Source: Rachycentron canadum (Eukaryota; Chordata; Actinopteri; Carangiformes; Rachycentridae). Taken from it: a stretch of 64,000 bases of DNA. The translations under genes were made by a program, and so were the position numbers. The stretch spans positions 17,455,290-17,519,289 of the forward strand of contig CM076663.1 in assembly GCA_038496675.1 (NCBI GenBank), in the 5' to 3' direction. The notes beneath the pieces were generated by a model, which saw only the letters and a list, made by a program, of their open reading frames with translations, was not told the origin of the DNA and did no database searches. Shown here in pieces: positions 61,101-64,000 of the stretch; position 1 is the first letter of the stretch, and each line of letters begins with the position of its first letter.

Positions 61101-63740
61101 TCCGGTTTCTGCTATGTCAACGACATCGTCCTGGCCATCCTCGAGCTGCTCAAGTAAGCTGAGATTTGCCGCTGCCTTCTAGTTTACCTTTAGCACATTT
61201 TTTGTTTTCGCCTGTCTGACTGTTTCTGTTCATTTGGGCCACTAAAGGAACTGGGTTATACATTTTTGATTATGGTGAAGATAGATTATATTTATACCTG
61301 ACATGGAGCTTTGTGTTGGATGCACACAATCAAACAATTGTTCTTTTCATGCCAAACATTAGATTGCAGCCTTTGTGATCTGATTTCTTTATTCACCCTA
61401 AAGATGGCTTGGTCTCCATCCATAAATTTAATCTTTCTCTTGACCTGTTGATTTATTTGGTTTTTGATAAATGCAGCATTTTCACCTTGCTGTTAAGGTG
61501 GCTGAAGTAAATGCATCTGGTCTCCATGTGCAGAAGGATTAGATATTTTAACCTGAAGATGCCAACCGTGGAAACATTTATGTATCATCTTGTAGCTGGC
61601 GTACAATTTATATTTGTTATTCATTATGTCTGTCATGGGTTTAGGCAGTAGAGTCTTCTTGATGTCATTAACTGAATACTCTGTTCTGTCAAGGTACCAC
61701 CAGAGGGTGTTATACATAGACATTGACATCCACCATGGTGATGGAGTGGAGGAGGCCTTTTACACCACAGACAGGGTCATGACTGTCTCCTTCCACAAGT
61801 ATGGGGAGTACTTCCCTGGCACTGGAGACTTGAGAGTGAGTTGTGTGTTTGTTTTCATATTTCTTCTAAAAACTGGTTGTCATTACTTTGAGCACACGTG
61901 GGTAGTAACTCAGTGATGTGTTCAATGTGTGCAGGATATTGGAGCTGGAAAGGGCAAGTACTACGCAGTAAACTACCCACTTAGAGACGGCATCGATGAT
62001 GAGTCGTATGAAGCCATCTTTAAACCGGTTTGTCTGTTTTTATTAAGTACTGTTATCATCATAGTCTGACTCTTTCTCTGAGTAAGTTTTAACGTGCGTG
62101 TGCCTGTTTTTAGATCATGGCTAAAGTCATGGAGATGTACCAGCCAAGTGCAGTGGTCCTGCAGTGTGGAGCTGATTCTCTATCTGGAGACAGACTGGGT
62201 TGCTTCAACCTCACCATTAAAGGTATCAACACATCACACTAAAAACCACCCTGAAAAGCTTTTGGAGCATTGAGAGTATAACATGAGTATGTGTTAACTC
62301 TTGTAGGCCATGCCAAATGTGTTGAGTACATCAAAAGCTTCAACCTGCCCCTGCTGATGCTCGGCGGCGGTGGCTACACCATTCGTAACGTGGCCCGTTG
62401 CTGGACTTATGAAACGGCCGTCGCATTGGACTGCTCCATCCCCAACGAGCTGCCCTACAACGATTACTTTGAGTACTTTGGACCGGACTTCAAGCTGCAC
62501 ATTAGCCCGTCCAACATGACCAACCAGAACACCAACGAGTACCTGGAGAAGATCAAGCAGCGTCTGTTTGAAAACCTCCGCATGCTGCCTCACGCCCCGG
62601 GTGTCCAGATGCAAGCCATCCCAGAGGACGCTCCTCACCCAGACAGCGGAGACGAGGATGAGGAGGACCCCGACAAACGCATCTCTAGTAAGAGACGAAT
62701 ACAGGCAAGGAACAGGAGTACACTGTGGTCGAGTTCTCTTCTGTGAACTGTGCCTATTGTGTTTTCAGTCCGGGCCCATGATAAGAGGATAGCCTGCGAG
62801 GAGGAGTTCTCTGACTCCGAGGACGAGGCCGAGGGGCAGGGAGGAGGCCGCAGGAACGCTGCCAACCACAAGAAGGCAAAACGAGTGAAGAAGGAGGAAG
62901 AGAAGGAAGGAGAGGAAAAGAAAGGTAAAACCCATTCACAAGACAACTATGTGTTTGTCGTAACATAAAGTATTATTGTACTAATTTGTCCTGTTGCTTT
63001 GGTTCTTAGAAGTGAAAGAGGAGGAGAAGGAAGAAGAGAAGATGGACACATCAGGGTAAGAGGAATGCAACTGTGCCAATAAAATCAATCAGTTGATATC
63101 GCTAATTGTCATGACGAGTGATTGACCATTATTTCTTTCAAGTTAAAGGCTGGTTTTAGTTCTTAGTTTTATACAAACCAGGCAGTTAGCTGTATTTTAA
63201 AATATTATTTTTGTCTAAACTTAAACTTTTGTAATGTCAGTGTTTGGGCACCAATTTTCAAAGACACACAGCTCGACTGTTTGCCTCTTTAAAACAGGTT
63301 TCACAACAGACTTCACTGTGTGTGACGTGTTGGTTTAGAATATTTGGTTTATTTTTTGCCAAAGCTGGATAGAATGATGCCGCTGCCTTTGCTCGGTTTA
63401 GTGGACAATAATCAGTCTTGGGCGTCTTCCTACATTTTCAGTTGTGTTGTTGCACACCACAAAAATGCACAATTACACTTGAGTAAACTGTTTTGAGGCG
63501 AAATCAAAGTGTCAGGCTGCTTGAATAGAAACAAAATTCTGGCAGCATACTCCCTTTGCAGATCATTTCCTCAGGAATGAAACAGTAATAGACCTGAGCT
63601 TCTCTCATTAAAGGCTGTAATTCAGTAAATAAAGTGATTGGATGGTTTCTGTTGGACCCTGATGGTCGTGGCTGTTGCGGTAAAAAGTGACCTTGATTGA
63701 ATTTCGTTTCAGACCAAAAGAAGAGGTGAAGACAACTTGA
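58120..63740 (+). CDS. hdac1: Histone deacetylase 1 (12 coding exons)
   Basis: Exons: 58120-58168, 59095-59207, 60501-60618, 60710-60784, 61015-61153, 61694-61835, 61935-62027, 62114-62222, 62307-62687, 62769-62924, 63010-63055, 63713-63740; all GT-AG, 482 aa. A nuclear class I, zinc-dependent lysine deacetylase acting on histones in NuRD, Sin3 and CoREST complexes. The deacetylase domain spans about residues 9-321: His140/His141 (61077-61082), zinc ligands Asp176, His178 (61725, 61731) and Asp264 (62174), Tyr303 (62375). The tail has IACEE (414-418), CK2-type Ser421/Ser423 in FSDSEDE, and lysine/glutamate runs with VKKE and VKEE SUMO-type sites. [35 protein letters not shown] and the length favour HDAC1 over HDAC2; a few residues (AGAVK, GADSL) are HDAC2-like. 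No break seen. Confidence 0.98.
58169..60500 (+). other. hdac1: hdac1 introns 1 and 2 (with exon 2 between)
   Basis: Intron 1 (58169-59094, 926 bases) starts CpG-rich, with several GCTAGC/TTAGCT repeats near 58290-58375. Intron 2 (59208-60500, 1293 bases) is AT-rich and carries a retroposon tail. The other introns are short, mostly 81-230 bases apart from introns 5 (540) and 11 (657). Confidence 0.9.
60055..60140 (+). mobile_element. 3' tail of a non-LTR retroposon
   Basis: AAAGCCCTTTGAGACAAACT, then GGGCTATACAAATAAAATTG, then five tandem TTGCC units (60115-60139). This is the pattern of 5'-truncated fish LINE/SINE copies, which end in GCTATATAAATAAAATTG plus short tandem repeats. Only the extreme 3' end is present, in hdac1 intron 2 and in the sense orientation. 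Confidence 0.65.
63078..63083 (+). terminator. hdac1: Possible intronic poly(A) signal in hdac1 intron 11
   Basis: AATAAA lies 22 bases inside intron 11. The exon 11 frame hits TAA at 63057-63059 if the intron is read, so use of this site would give a 474-residue protein ending in TSG. Confidence 0.25.
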
Positions 63741-64000
63741 AGTCCAGCGCAGGGAGAAGGCGATGGTTGTACTGTTCTCGAGCCCACTGATTCCTATACT
63801 CTCCTCCTACGTTGATAGGAGCTTCTTGTATTCCCGTTTTATGATGTATTATGGGCAAACCTGGTTCACCTATTTTCATTTGTTTTTTAAACTCAGTGAA
63901 GCACCAGCTGTGTGGGTGTTGACCACAAACTTCAGAGATAAAACAGGAACTTCTGATAGAAAATTACCTCCTTTCTGGTGTGTGTGGAGTGCAAGCCCCA
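63741..64000 (+). other. hdac1: hdac1 3' UTR, partial
   Basis: Untranslated sequence after the TGA at 63738-63740. No AATAAA is seen before the window ends, so the transcript should continue past the right edge. Confidence 0.8.

Noticed and set aside
62294..62638. 114-aa minus-strand open frame over hdac1 exon 9
   Set aside because: Antisense shadow of the conserved deacetylase exon.
58120..63740. hdac2 as the identity of the deacetylase gene
   Set aside because: A few residues are HDAC2-like, but the N-terminus lacks the extra glycine, most diagnostic positions and the 482-residue length match HDAC1, and the neighbour is marcksl1 rather than marcks.

Overview
The window is vertebrate nuclear DNA, almost certainly from a ray-finned (teleost) fish. 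Introns are short with GT-AG ends, (CA/TG)n microsatellites are very dense, and the dispersed repeats (Tc1/mariner remnants, foldback elements, MITE-like palindromes) are of kinds I know from spiny-rayed fishes. The species cannot be named from sequence alone.

Only the last 11.5 kb holds genes I can support, both on the plus strand. At 52904-54521 is a two-exon MARCKS-like 1 gene (marcksl1, 212 aa): a myristoylated, lysine-rich membrane and actin adaptor. Its promoter is GC-rich with two inverted CCAAT boxes, and its 3' UTR runs to about 55.4 kb. At 58120-63740 is a complete 12-coding-exon class I histone deacetylase gene (hdac1, 482 aa). All zinc-binding and catalytic residues are intact. 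Its 3' UTR runs off the right edge. The two genes do unrelated jobs (membrane/cytoskeleton versus chromatin deacetylation). Their linkage matches the vertebrate MARCKSL1-HDAC1 block, but both point the same way here, whereas I recall the human pairs as tail-to-tail.

The first 52 kb has no intact gene I can support. It is intergenic, or possibly intronic to a gene outside the window. One coding-like but frame-broken stretch lies on the minus strand at 101-535. The rest is microsatellites and repeats: three copies of one ~0.3-0.6 kb dispersed repeat (8745-9325, 24140-24488, 32325-32645); a long-inverted-arm foldback family (11005-11405, 32015-32165, 33337-33460, 50508-50890); two Tc1-like relics (11793-12343, 50238-50507); a 565-bp inverted-repeat element (29771-30335); and a small palindromic MITE (7969-8121). 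Between these lie AT-moderate, non-repetitive patches with transcription-factor-like motifs that could be conserved regulatory DNA of the flanking genes.

I found no tRNA, rRNA, CRISPR array or prokaryotic-type system, and no evidence of a wholly new biological system. The observations most worth checking are the altered effector domain of the marcksl1 protein, the local gene orientation, the broken minus-strand coding stretch at the left edge, and a phased array of three TCATGTGA octamers at 33131-33158.
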